Assembly: GCA_017458065.1 (NCBI GenBank)
Contig: JAFTGD010000014.1
Span: forward strand, 1-48,883
Source: Oscillospiraceae bacterium
Lineage (GTDB): Bacteria > Bacillota > Clostridia > Oscillospirales > Oscillospiraceae
DNA length: 48,883 nucleotides
Direction: 5' to 3'
Translations under genes and position numbers: made by a program
The notes under the pieces: model-generated
Database searches by the model: none
What the model was told of the DNA's origin: nothing
What the model saw: the letters and a program-made list of their open reading frames with translations, nothing else
In this document: in pieces, positions 31,044 to 39,718 of the stretch
Layout of the letters: each line of letters starts with the position of its first letter
How positions within the stretch are numbered: the stretch's first letter is position 1

Positions 31044-32354
31044 TCAGCGGTATTTCTGCTCCATGGGGGTGTGCTCGCCCTCGTGATAGGCGTTGGTGTG
31101 GACGTCGATGTATTGGGCTTTGAGCTTGTCGTAGAGGATCCGCTGGCTGGAATAGAGCCCGGTGTAGCCTGAGAGCAGGTAGCTCAGCGCGCAGGCCAGG
31201 GCAAAGTACAGCAGGCCCTCCGCGCTGAAGAGCTCGATGGCCAGGAAGGTGGAGGCGATGGGGCAGTTGACCCCGCCACAGAAAACGCAGATCAGCCCGA
31301 CCGCGGCGGCAAAGCCCGCGGGGATCCCCAGCAGGGGACCCACGGCACAGCCGAAGCAGGCCCCGATAAAGAAGCTGGGCACGACCTCGCCGCCCTTGAA
31401 GCCGGCGGAGAGCGTGACGGCGGTGAAGAGGATCTTCAGCAGAAAGGCGAAGGGATTGGCCTGTCCCTGCTCGACAGCCCGCTTAATCACCGAGGAGCCG
31501 GCGCCGTTATAGTCGCCGCCGGGGAAGAGAAGCGAGAGCGCGATCAGGATCGCGGCCCCGACAAGAACACGGAGATAAGGGTTGGGGAAGCGCTTTTGCA
31601 TCACGTGCTCCATCCAGTGCAGCACGTTGCAGAACAGGAAGGAGACAAAGCCGCTGAGCGCAGCGAGAAGGGCGACCTTCAGCAGCATGACAAGCTGCAG
31701 CTGGGGCATCGCGACGGTGAAGTGGGTCGGGCTGACCCCAAAGAGGGACGAGATGCCGTAGGCGGTCAGCGACGCCAGCAGGCAGGGCAGCAGCGCCGCG
31801 TGGTACAGCAGCCCCACGCTGATCACCGCCATGGCGAAGACCGTCGCTGCCAGCGGCGTCCCGAAGAGGGCGGAGAAGAAGGCCGCCATCCCGGCGAGGG
31901 TCGCGGTGCGGAGGTCCCGGTCGTCGAGACGGAGAAGCTTGCCGGTCTCATAGCCGATGGTCCCGCCCATTTGCAGCGCGGCGCCTTCCCGGCCGGCGGA
32001 GCCGCCGCAGAGGTGGGTCAGCACGGTGGAAAAGAAGATGGAGGGGATCAGGTTGAGCTTCAGGCCGTTGCCGGACTGGACCTCGCTGATGATGTTGTTG
32101 GTGCTCTGCCCCTCCACGGAGAAGAAGGAATAGATCGCCACGATGGCGGCGCCGGCGACCGGCAGCAGCCAGATGAGCCAGGGGTGGACCAGACGGAAAC
32201 CGTTTGCCGTGTCGACGCCGACGTGGAAGGCGGTGCCGAGGCCGCCGCAGAGAACGCCGACGATGCCGGACACCACAAGCCATTTGACAAGGGCCTTCAG
32301 ATAGATGATATAGCGTTTATATTCAATCAGCAGGTGCTCACGGAATTGATTCAT
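31044..32354 (-). CDS. ClC-family chloride channel/transporter
   Basis: A 436-residue membrane protein of the ClC superfamily. The selectivity-filter segments are GGSAGREGAALQMGG and FKGGEVVPSFFIGACFGCAVG; about ten helices are visible. The residue after GREG is Ala rather than the usual Pro. ClC proteins exchange chloride or fluoride for protons or act as channels; which applies here cannot be read from sequence. ATG 32354 follows AAGAGGAAC; an ATG at 32372 is also in frame but lacks this ribosome site. It is divergent from the GH3 gene. Confidence 0.9.
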   Translation of the reverse strand: MNQFREHLLIEYKRYIIYLKALVKWLVVSGIVGVLCGGLGTAFHVGVDTANGFRLVHPWLIWLLPVAGAAIVAIYSFFSVEGQSTNNIISEVQSGNGLKLNLIPSIFFSTVLTHLCGGSAGREGAALQMGGTIGYETGKLLRLDDRDLRTATLAGMAAFFSALFGTPLAATVFAMAVISVGLLYHAALLPCLLASLTAYGISSLFGVSPTHFTVAMPQLQLVMLLKVALLAALSGFVSFLFCNVLHWMEHVMQKRFPNPYLRVLVGAAILIALSLLFPGGDYNGAGSSVIKRAVEQGQANPFAFLLKILFTAVTLSAGFKGGEVVPSFFIGACFGCAVGPLLGIPAGFAAAVGLICVFCGGVNCPIASTFLAIELFSAEGLLYFALACALSYLLSGYTGLYSSQRILYDKLKAQYIDVHTNAYHEGEHTPMEQKYR

Positions 32355-32443
32355 GACCGTTCCTCTTACCATAGTACCAGAATAACGAGAGGATTATAGT
32401 GGTTCCGGGGAGAAAACGCAAGATGAAAAGACAATAAAAACAA

Positions 32444-32472
32444 TGGACGAACAGGGAATCTTTGCGTATAAT
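32444..32472 (+). promoter_or_regulatory. Promoter of the GH3 gene
   Basis: -35 TGGACG (32444-32449), 17-base spacer, -10 TATAAT (32467-32472), 46 bases before the start codon. Confidence 0.6.
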
Positions 32473-32518
32473 ATAAACAGAAAACCAGATTCTTTATTTA
32501 ACGGAAGGACAGGATACC

Positions 32519-34948
32519 ATGGAACTGCAGGATTACGAACGCGAACATCTCACACGGCTGCGGGCCTCGCTGGCCGAGTGCACGGTGCTGCTGAAGACGG
32601 ACGGCAGCTTCCCGCTCAAAGAGGCCGGAGAACTGGCCCTCTACGGGAGTGGCGCCAGAAGGACCGTCAAGGGCGGGACCGGCTCGGGCGAGGTGAACTC
32701 GCGCTTTTTTGTCACGGCGGAGCAGGGGCTTGAGGAGGCCGGCTTCCGCCTCACGACGAAGGACTGGCTTGACGCCTATGACCGGGTCCGGGAAGAGGCC
32801 AAAAAGGACTTTGTCAAAGAAATCAAGGCGCGGGCGAGAAAGAAGCACACCAACGCCGTCATCGAGGGCATGGGCGCCGTCATGCCGGAGCCGGAATACG
32901 AACTGCCGCTGCAGGGCGGCGGGGACACGGCGGTCTATGTCCTGGCCAGGACCTCCGGCGAGGGCAACGACCGGGAGAACATCCCAGGGGACATCGCCCT
33001 GACCGGGACCGAGATCCGGGACATCCTGCAGCTGCAGAAGCAGTATACAAAGTTCCTGCTGGTGCTGAACGTTGGCGGACCGGTGGACCTCAGCCCGGTG
33101 CTGCAGGAGGTCGGCAACGTTCTGCTTCTCTCCCAGCTGGGCGTCGAGACGGGCGCGGCTCTTGCCGACATCCTGCTCGGGAAGGCCAACCCCTCAGGGA
33201 AACTCGCCACCACCTGGGCGGCTTTTGAGGACTATCCCACCATCGGCGACTTCGGCGATCTGGACGAGACACGCTACCGGGAAGGCATCTATGTCGGCTA
33301 TCGGTACTTCGACTCGGCAGGTGTGACGCCGATGTTCCCCTTCGGCTTCGGGCTTTCGTATACGGGCTTTGAGGTCGCGGACGAGAAGGCCGAGCTCGAG
33401 GGCGAGTGGGTCACGGTCACGGCGAAGGTGAAGAACACCGGCGCCTTCCCCGGCAAGGAGACGCTGCAGGTCTATGCCTCCAAGCCGGAGGTCACCCTGG
33501 ACCAGCCCTTCCAGACCTTGGCGGCTTTCGCCAAGACCGGCCTGCTTCAGCCGGAGGAAGAGGAGACGGTCGCGATGCGCTTCCGCTTCGACGAGCTCGC
33601 CTCCTATGACAGCAGGCGAGCCTGCTGGGTGCTGGAGAAGGGGGATTACTTCCTGCGCTTCGGGACAAGCTCGGATGACACAAAGCCCATTGTCCGCCTC
33701 CGGCTGGAGGAAGAGGTCGTCACCCGGCAGACGAAGAACGTCTGCGGCGTGACCGACTTTGCCGACTGGAAGCCGACGCTGGAGCGGATCGATATGTTCG
33801 CGCCGGATGTGCCGATCCTGACGGTGGAACCCTCGGCGATCCCGACAGAGACGGTGGATTACAGCTGTGACACGGAGATCGACGACGCGGTCAAGGGAAT
33901 GACGGTCGACGAGCTGATCCGGATGGAGCTGGGCGCGTTTGACCCGAAGAACGGTCTCGCTTCCGTCATCGGGAGCGCGGGCTTCGCGGTCGCGGGCGCC
34001 GCGGGCGAGACCTGCCGGCTCTCGCGGGACCTGGGGCTGGAGCCCCTTGTGATGGCGGACGGCCCTGCCGGTCTGCGCCTGAGCAGGGACTACGCCATGG
34101 GCGAGCAGGGACCCGTGCCCGTGGGGCAGTCGACGATCGAGTCGATGGGGGACTTCCTCCCGAAGCCCGCGGTCTGGCTGATGGGCAAGCTGGGGAAGAA
34201 ACCCGCGCCGAATGCCGAGATCCGGCACCAGTATGCCACGGCCATCCCCATTGGGACGGCGATTGCCCAGAGCTGGAACACCGCGTTTGCCGAGCTCTGC
34301 GGCGACATTGTCGGCGACGAGATGGAACGCATGAACGTGGACCTGTGGCTGGCCCCGGCACTCAACATCCACCGCAGCATCCGCTGCGGACGGAACTTTG
34401 AATACTTCTCGGAAGACCCGCTGGTGAGCGGCGCTTTCGCGGCTGCCATTACAAAAGGGGTGCAGGCGCACCCGGGAAAGGGCACGACCGTCAAGCACTA
34501 TGCCGCCAACAACCAGGAATACAACCGCTATAACAACAACAGCATGGTCAGCGAACGCGCCATGCGGGAAATCTATCTGAAGGGCTTCGAGATCTGTGTC
34601 CGGGAGGCCCAGCCCCACGCGCTGATGACTTCGTATAACCTGTTGAACGGGACCCACACTTCCGAGCACAGCGGCCTGATCCGGGATATCCTGAAGTGCG
34701 AATTCGGCTACAGAGGCATCGTCATGACCGACTGGGTGGTGATGGGCATGAGCAACAAAAAGAGCCGCTATCCCGTCGCCGACGCCGGGCGCGTCGCCGA
34801 AGCGGGCGGTGACCTCTTCATGCCGGGCAGCAAAAAAGACGCCGAAGACATCCGCGCGGCGATCAACCGGGGTGCGCTCACGACCCTGCAGCTGCAGAAG
34901 AATGTCAGCCGCGTGATCCGGAAGATCCGCGAGCTGAGACAGAAATAA
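32519..34948 (+). CDS. Domain-permuted glycoside hydrolase family 3 enzyme
   Basis: An 809-residue GH3 protein with its domains in reversed order. Residues about 1-260 are the (alpha/beta) sandwich domain normally at the C-terminal side of the barrel (LLKTDGSFPLKEAGELALYGSG, then NVGGPVDLSPVLQEVGNVLL and GKANPSGKLATTW). Residues about 265-400 are the fibronectin-III-like domain. The TIM barrel comes last (MADGPAGLRLSRDY, GRNFEYFSEDPLVSG, KHYAANNQEYNR), with the nucleophile Asp in GIVMTDWVVMG. Permuted GH3 enzymes of this kind are known in rumen and gut Clostridia as beta-glucosidases. No signal peptide, so it acts in the cytoplasm. ATG 32519 follows GGAAGGACAGG. Sugar specificity is not predictable. 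Confidence 0.92.
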   Translation: MELQDYEREHLTRLRASLAECTVLLKTDGSFPLKEAGELALYGSGARRTVKGGTGSGEVNSRFFVTAEQGLEEAGFRLTTKDWLDAYDRVREEAKKDFVKEIKARARKKHTNAVIEGMGAVMPEPEYELPLQGGGDTAVYVLARTSGEGNDRENIPGDIALTGTEIRDILQLQKQYTKFLLVLNVGGPVDLSPVLQEVGNVLLLSQLGVETGAALADILLGKANPSGKLATTWAAFEDYPTIGDFGDLDETRYREGIYVGYRYFDSAGVTPMFPFGFGLSYTGFEVADEKAELEGEWVTVTAKVKNTGAFPGKETLQVYASKPEVTLDQPFQTLAAFAKTGLLQPEEEETVAMRFRFDELASYDSRRACWVLEKGDYFLRFGTSSDDTKPIVRLRLEEEVVTRQTKNVCGVTDFADWKPTLERIDMFAPDVPILTVEPSAIPTETVDYSCDTEIDDAVKGMTVDELIRMELGAFDPKNGLASVIGSAGFAVAGAAGETCRLSRDLGLEPLVMADGPAGLRLSRDYAMGEQGPVPVGQSTIESMGDFLPKPAVWLMGKLGKKPAPNAEIRHQYATAIPIGTAIAQSWNTAFAELCGDIVGDEMERMNVDLWLAPALNIHRSIRCGRNFEYFSEDPLVSGAFAAAITKGVQAHPGKGTTVKHYAANNQEYNRYNNNSMVSERAMREIYLKGFEICVREAQPHALMTSYNLLNGTHTSEHSGLIRDILKCEFGYRGIVMTDWVVMGMSNKKSRYPVADAGRVAEAGGDLFMPGSKKDAEDIRAAINRGALTTLQLQKNVSRVIRKIRELRQK

Positions 34949-34966
34949 AAAGAGTAAAAATTAAAA

Positions 34967-34990
34967 GGCCCTCTGCAAACGCAGAGGGCC
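34967..34990 (-). terminator. Terminator of the LOG-family gene (convergent)
   Basis: GGCCCTCTGC (34967-34976) pairs perfectly with GCAGAGGGCC (34981-34990). Read leftward it runs into TTTTAATTTTT, so it chiefly stops the 35030-35611 gene. Confidence 0.75.
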
Positions 34991-35029
34991 GTCAAGAATG
35001 CTCTTTGGAAATGGCGGGAAGAGGACAGT

Positions 35030-35611
35030 CTATTTCGTGTAGTCCTCCAGACGGTTGATACTGCCGACCAGTTCGTCCGGCCGTAGCAGCGCCTCCAGGG
35101 CTTCGGCAGGGGACTCGCAGAGACGGATGAGTTCCAGACAGTTCCGGCTCATGAAGCCCTGTTCGGCCATCTCCTCCAGATACGAGACCAGCGGCGTATA
35201 GAACTGCCTGGTGTTCAGCAGGACGATCGTTCCTTTCAGCAGACCGAGCTGGCGCAGGGTGATGGCCTCAAAGAACTCGTCCATGGTGCCGATGCCACCG
35301 GGGAGAGCCAGACAGGCGTCGCTGAGCTGCATCATCTTTTCCTTGCGGGCGGACATGGTATCGGTGAGAATCAGCTCGTCACACTCCGGAAGCAGGAAGC
35401 CGGGCTCGTTGAAAAGCCGCGGCGCAATGCCGACCACGCGGCCGCCGCCCGCCTTGGCTCCCCGGGCGCAGGCGCCCATCAGCCCGTCGGCCCCGCCGCC
35501 GAAGACAATTTCGTGCCCGACCTGGGCGATCAGCCTGCCCATGGCCTCCGCTTCTGCAAAATATACCGGATCCAGACGGTTTGAGGAGGCGCCAAAAACA
35601 CAGATATTCAT
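35030..35611 (-). CDS. LOG-family protein (TIGR00730), nucleotide phosphoribohydrolase-like
   Basis: A 193-residue Rossmann protein with the family signature LPGGIGTMDEFFEAITLRQLG and the N-terminal CVFGASSNRLDPVYFAEAEAMG and FGGGADGLMGACARGA. Relatives cleave the N-glycosidic bond of AMP or cytokinin monophosphates. ATG 35611 gives the family N-terminus, with AAAGGAACAAC upstream; the frame stays open to 35824 but without a ribosome site and overlapping the divergent gene. Biological role in Clostridia is unclear. Confidence 0.92.
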   Translation of the reverse strand: MNICVFGASSNRLDPVYFAEAEAMGRLIAQVGHEIVFGGGADGLMGACARGAKAGGGRVVGIAPRLFNEPGFLLPECDELILTDTMSARKEKMMQLSDACLALPGGIGTMDEFFEAITLRQLGLLKGTIVLLNTRQFYTPLVSYLEEMAEQGFMSRNCLELIRLCESPAEALEALLRPDELVGSINRLEDYTK

Positions 35612-35723
35612 CACTTGTTGTTCCTTTCTGCATATGGCTAAAGGGAGTATAACACGGAAGCGGTAAACACGCAAGACAAGGACACTGAGCTTTATATTAG
35701 GTCTATGGGAGAAATAATACATA

Positions 35724-37091
35724 ATGAAACATCTGATTAAAAACGGAAGAGTTATTGATCCGTCCCAAAGAATAGATGCGAGATTGAATGTTCTTATAGA
35801 AAATGGAAAGATACTCTGCCTCACCGGAGATACGCCGTCTGCGGAGATAACGACGGATGCAGACGGTCTCGTTGTCAGCCCGGGTTTTATCGACTTGCAT
35901 GCACATGAGGATCCGCTAATCGGCGGAATTCGTTATTCTGACCCGGAGCGAGCAAACCTTGCCTGCTTGCTGCGCATGGGGGTGACCACCTGCCTGGCTG
36001 GAAACTGTGGGGACAACTTCGGCGATCCGGTGCTGTTTCTGGACGAGATTCAACGGGACGGGTGCTTCGTCAATGTTGCGATGCTGGCAGGATATACCTG
36101 GTTCCGTGAGAAGATTTCAAAGGCAGACCGCTACACCTCTGTATCTGAAGCAGAGATCAAAGAGATCGGAAAAACGATTACAGCAGCCTTGGATGAAGGA
36201 TGTGTTGGCATATCCTTTGGACTGGAGTATGTTCCCGGAATAAACAGAGAGGAGCTTTTGTCTTCTGTCCAGTGCTGTAGTGGAAGAGGGAAAATGATTG
36301 CTGCACATATTCGTGCCTGCGCAGAAAAAGCGCCATCAGCCGCTGCTGAAGTGATGGAAGCAGCAAAAGCCGCAGAAGTCCCTGTTCAAATTTCGCATAT
36401 AGGAAGCATGGCTGCCTATGGGCAAATGGAGCAGCTTCTACGGTTAGTAGACAGATATCGGGCAGATGGAGTGAATGTATGTTGTGACTGTTATCCGTAT
36501 GCTGCGTTCTCAACCGCCATCGGAAGCGCTCCCTATGACGACCTGAATGCAATGCACTGCAGTTATAAGGATATTGAACTCTGCGAGGGCGTTTATCGCG
36601 GACAGCGCTGCACGAAAGAAATATTCGAGGCAGAACGGAAGGCTCATCCAGATTATCTGACAGTTGGACATGTGATGAACGAAGAAGAAATCCGACTTGC
36701 CTACCGCCATCCAAATGTAACAGTTGGCAGCGATTGCTTCCTCTCAAGAGGAAATGGTCATCCACGAGCGGCAGGAGCTTTCCCGAGGTTTCTTGGACGG
36801 GTTGCATCTGAGAGCGGGCTCAGTCTTTATGAAGCGTTATTTAGAATTACAACACTTCCAGCTCAACGCTTGGGGCTGACAGAAAAAGGAAATCTGCGGC
36901 GTGGCGCGGATGCGGATCTTGTGCTCTTTGACCCGGATCAGATCATCGACTGTGCAACGTTTTCGGAACCGACACGCCCTCCAAAGGGAATTAAAGAAGT
37001 AATTATAGCTGGAAAGCCGGCTGTCCTGGACGGAACTATTGTAAATGGTCGCCTGGGGAGGCCACTGCGCAAAAACAACTTGACGTCTTAA
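35724..37091 (+). CDS. N-acyl-D-amino-acid deacylase-like amidohydrolase
   Basis: A 455-residue amidohydrolase of the D-aminoacylase/dihydroorotase superfamily. The metal motif HAH is in GFIDLHAHEDPLIGG; further ligands are in EYVPG (Glu), AAHIRA and ISHIG (His), and the late Asp in VGSDCFLSRGNGHPRAAG. The C-terminal strand domain is typical (LTEKGNLRRGADADLVLFDPD). Family members release free D-amino acids from N-acyl forms. The gene is more AT-rich than its neighbours and has a poor ribosome site (GGGAGAAATAATACATA), hinting at transfer. Directly downstream are an amino acid ABC transporter and an alanine-racemase-family gene, consistent with use of D-amino acids; the exact substrate is inference. 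Confidence 0.85.
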   Translation: MKHLIKNGRVIDPSQRIDARLNVLIENGKILCLTGDTPSAEITTDADGLVVSPGFIDLHAHEDPLIGGIRYSDPERANLACLLRMGVTTCLAGNCGDNFGDPVLFLDEIQRDGCFVNVAMLAGYTWFREKISKADRYTSVSEAEIKEIGKTITAALDEGCVGISFGLEYVPGINREELLSSVQCCSGRGKMIAAHIRACAEKAPSAAAEVMEAAKAAEVPVQISHIGSMAAYGQMEQLLRLVDRYRADGVNVCCDCYPYAAFSTAIGSAPYDDLNAMHCSYKDIELCEGVYRGQRCTKEIFEAERKAHPDYLTVGHVMNEEEIRLAYRHPNVTVGSDCFLSRGNGHPRAAGAFPRFLGRVASESGLSLYEALFRITTLPAQRLGLTEKGNLRRGADADLVLFDPDQIIDCATFSEPTRPPKGIKEVIIAGKPAVLDGTIVNGRLGRPLRKNNLTS

Positions 37092-37122
37092 AAGAAACTT
37101 AAGAAAAAGTCGAAAGCTCCCC

Positions 37123-37151
37123 TTGACAAGTGAATAATTATTCATTATAAT
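37123..37151 (+). promoter_or_regulatory. Transporter promoter with ARG box in the spacer
   Basis: -35 TTGACA (37123-37128), 17-base spacer, -10 TATAAT (37146-37151). The spacer holds TGAATAATTATTCA (37131-37144), a perfect palindrome equal to the core ARG box recognised by ArgR/AhrC. Arginine-bound ArgR would therefore sit exactly between the promoter boxes and repress the ABC transporter operon. Confidence 0.85.
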
Positions 37152-37191
37152 GAGCGGCGTCAAATAAATTTATGCGAAAGGACAACTCAAA

Positions 37192-38094
37192 ATGAAAAAG
37201 CTTATTTCTATAGCACTTATTTTGGCATTGGTCTTCAGCGTAGCTGCGACAGCCGCGTTTGCTGATGGCGCAGAGAAGAAGGAAGTCCTAGTGCTTGGTA
37301 CGAGCGCGGATTATGCACCGTTCGAGTTTATGTATCCGGACGAGAGCGGCAAGATGGTCTACGGCGGCATCGACATCCTGATCGCACAGTACATCGCCGA
37401 CTATCTCGGCATGGAACTGCAAATTGAGAACATGGACTTCGGATATCTGCTGACGGCACTGAACAAGGGCGACTTTGACATCGTCATGGCAGACATCGAA
37501 CCGAATGAGAAGCGCCAGAAAGCCGTCGACTTCAGTGATATCTACTACAATGAGATTCCTGAGAAGCTCCTGGTTCGTGCTGCTGATCTGGACAAATTCC
37601 AGGATTCCGCAACCGACTTCAACGGTGTGAGCGTCGGCGCCCAGACCGGTTCCACCAAGGTCCAGAAGGCGGAAGAGAACCTCATCGGATGCAATGTGGT
37701 CTCCCTGTCCCTCGTAACCGACCTCGTCAACGAACTTGTCAATGGTAAGGTTGATGCAGTCCTGCTGGATGGATCCGTGGCAGTTTCTTACGCGTCTCAG
37801 TATGAGGAACTCGCGATTGCCGAAGAGGCCAGCGAGGTCTTCCCGGAGAGCCTGGGCATCGCGATTGCCGTTGCGAAGGGCGACCCCAAAGGCCTGCTCA
37901 CCGATCTGAACGAAGCCATCGCCAAGCTGCTTGAAGAGAACAAGGGCGAAGAGTTTGCCGCTGCTGTCGATGTAATTCAGGGCGTCGAAGAAGTCTCGGC
38001 TGATGCACCCGAAGGTTATGAGTCCGATGATGCCCTTCTCGGCGAAGAAGAGGCTGAAGTGGCCGAGGAGACGACTGCCGCCGCGGTAGGCTGA
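37192..38094 (+). CDS. Amino acid ABC transporter substrate-binding protein
   Basis: A 300-residue periplasmic-type binding protein (SBP_bac_3). A signal peptide (MKKLISIALILALVFSVAAT, cut near AFADG) lacks a lipobox, unusual for a Gram-positive binding protein, which is normally lipid-anchored. The ligand domain runs from LVLGTSADYAPFEF through GGIDILIAQYIADYLG, GDFDIVMADIEPNEKR and VSVGAQTGSTKVQ. The last 35 residues form an acidic Ala/Glu-rich tail (LGEEEAEVAEETTAAA) outside the family fold. With the ARG box, a basic amino acid such as arginine, lysine or ornithine is the best guess. ATG 37192 has GCGAAAGGACAAC upstream. Confidence 0.9.
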   Translation: MKKLISIALILALVFSVAATAAFADGAEKKEVLVLGTSADYAPFEFMYPDESGKMVYGGIDILIAQYIADYLGMELQIENMDFGYLLTALNKGDFDIVMADIEPNEKRQKAVDFSDIYYNEIPEKLLVRAADLDKFQDSATDFNGVSVGAQTGSTKVQKAEENLIGCNVVSLSLVTDLVNELVNGKVDAVLLDGSVAVSYASQYEELAIAEEASEVFPESLGIAIAVAKGDPKGLLTDLNEAIAKLLEENKGEEFAAAVDVIQGVEEVSADAPEGYESDDALLGEEEAEVAEETTAAAVG

Positions 38095-38150
38095 CCCTGC
38101 TGAGAAAGCTGACTGCCCCTGCACCTCACATACCATAATTATGCTTTGCA

Positions 38151-38189
38151 GCACGAATGTGTAAGGCGTTACGCCTTGCACATTCGTGC
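38151..38189 (+). promoter_or_regulatory. Intercistronic stem-loop after the binding-protein gene
   Basis: GCACGAATGTGTAAGGCG (38151-38168) pairs with 38172-38189 with one T-G, loop TTA, no T run. It lies between the binding-protein and permease genes and probably protects the upstream message, giving more binding protein than membrane components. Confidence 0.65.
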
Positions 38190-38234
38190 GCATTATCCGA
38201 GTACATGCACTACTCACGAAAGGACTTCTGATCT

Positions 38235-38969
38235 ATGGACTGGGAAGGTATTTTTGGCAACTTGTCGCCTGCGTCGTTCTTTAACTTCTCCTTTTTGGGA
38301 GAATATGGGACCTATATCTTGCAGGCGCTGGGCTATACGCTGCTGCTGGCAGTGGTTTCCGTGCTTCTCGCAGTGATCCCGGCTTTGCTGCTCGCTATCA
38401 TGCGTCTGAGCAAAAACAAGCTCGTCAAGGGCATCTCCGGCGCGTATATTGCGATCTTCCGTTCAACGCCTCTGCTGGTTCAGCTGAGCATCATATACTT
38501 CGGTTTGTTCGGAGCAGTTAGGATCCCGAACAGCTGGCAGCTCTTTGGCTTTATTCCGATGAGCAGATTCATTCCCGGCGTCGTTGCTCTGGCACTGAAC
38601 TCTTCCGCCTACGTGGCGGAAATCTTCCGCGGAGGCATTCTCGCAGTGGATATCGGCCAGACAGAGGCTGCCCGCTCGCTGGGGCTTTCTTCCTGGTCCG
38701 CCATGAAACTTGTGGTTCTGCCCCAGGCGATCAAGAATGTCCTGCCCGCTCTAGCAAATGAAATCGTTACGATGGTAAAGGAATCGTCCATCTGTTCGAC
38801 TCTTGGTATGGCGGAGCTGATGTTTGCCGCGAAAACCGTTGCAGGAGCAACGTATATCACGCTCGCACCGTATACGGTAGCGGCTGTGATCTACTTTGCC
38901 ATCAACTATCCGGCCTCCAAAGCGATCGAGGCAATTGAAAGGAGAATGCGCCGTGGCGACAAACACTGA
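38235..38969 (+). CDS. Amino acid ABC transporter permease
   Basis: A 244-residue HisM/GlnP-type permease with about five membrane helices. The cytoplasmic EAA loop that docks the ATPase is [21 protein letters not shown], followed by [19 protein letters not shown] is the typical family motif after the second helix. It has one permease gene only, so it would act as a homodimer. Its end overlaps the start of the ATPase gene by 17 bases. ATG 38235 follows GAAAGGACTTCTGATCT. Confidence 0.93.
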   Translation: MDWEGIFGNLSPASFFNFSFLGEYGTYILQALGYTLLLAVVSVLLAVIPALLLAIMRLSKNKLVKGISGAYIAIFRSTPLLVQLSIIYFGLFGAVRIPNSWQLFGFIPMSRFIPGVVALALNSSAYVAEIFRGGILAVDIGQTEAARSLGLSSWSAMKLVVLPQAIKNVLPALANEIVTMVKESSICSTLGMAELMFAAKTVAGATYITLAPYTVAAVIYFAINYPASKAIEAIERRMRRGDKH

Positions 38970-39699
38970 ACTCATCCGCGTCGTAGACGTCAAAAAGGAG
39001 TATAACAACGGCACGGTCAAGGCGTTGAACGGGTGCAACCTTACGGTGCATAAGGGCGAGGTCGTCGCCATTATCGGTGCTTCCGGTTCCGGAAAGAGCA
39101 CGCTGCTGCGTTGTCTGAATATGCTGGAGACGCCAACCTCCGGACATATCTATTTTGACGGAGTGGATCTTGCGGATAAAAACGTGGATCTGAACCTCCA
39201 TAGACGGAAAATGGGCATGGTGTTCCAGCATTTTAATCTCTTCCCGCACAAGACGGTCATGCAGAACATCACGCTGGCCCCGGTCCATCTGAAACTGAAG
39301 ACGAAAGCGGAAGCCCAGCAGAAGGGAAAAGAACTGCTGGAACGTATCGGGCTGGCCGATAAGGCGAACGAATATCCCAATATGCTCTCTGGCGGCCAGA
39401 AGCAGCGTATCGCGATTATACGCGCTCTTGCTATGGAGCCGGAGGTTATGCTCTTTGATGAGCCGACTTCTGCATTGGATCCTGAGATGGTCAATGAAGT
39501 GCTGGATTTGATGCGAGACCTGGCAAAGAACGGGATGACGATGGTAGTCGTCACCCATGAAATGGGGTTCGCACGCGAAGTAGCAAGCCGTGTGATATTT
39601 ATGGACAGTGGTCAAATTTTGGAAGAGAACACGCCAAACATGCTGTTTGACAATCCTCAGAATCCACGTCTCAAAGATTTTCTCTCAAAAGTTTTGTAA
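38953..39699 (+). CDS. Amino acid ABC transporter ATP-binding protein
   Basis: A 248-residue ABC ATPase: Walker [11 protein letters not shown]-loop FQHFNLF, signature [11 protein letters not shown], Walker [14 protein letters not shown]-loop VVTHEMGF. It matches GlnQ/HisP/ArtP proteins for polar amino acids. GTG 38953 is chosen (AAAGGAGAATGCGCC upstream); the longer frame lies inside the permease gene. The overlap with the permease indicates coupled translation. With the binding protein and permease it makes a complete importer. Confidence 0.94.
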   Translation: MATNTELIRVVDVKKEYNNGTVKALNGCNLTVHKGEVVAIIGASGSGKSTLLRCLNMLETPTSGHIYFDGVDLADKNVDLNLHRRKMGMVFQHFNLFPHKTVMQNITLAPVHLKLKTKAEAQQKGKELLERIGLADKANEYPNMLSGGQKQRIAIIRALAMEPEVMLFDEPTSALDPEMVNEVLDLMRDLAKNGMTMVVVTHEMGFAREVASRVIFMDSGQILEENTPNMLFDNPQNPRLKDFLSKVL

Positions 39700-39718
39700 G
39701 GAAAGATGTAAGATCTGA

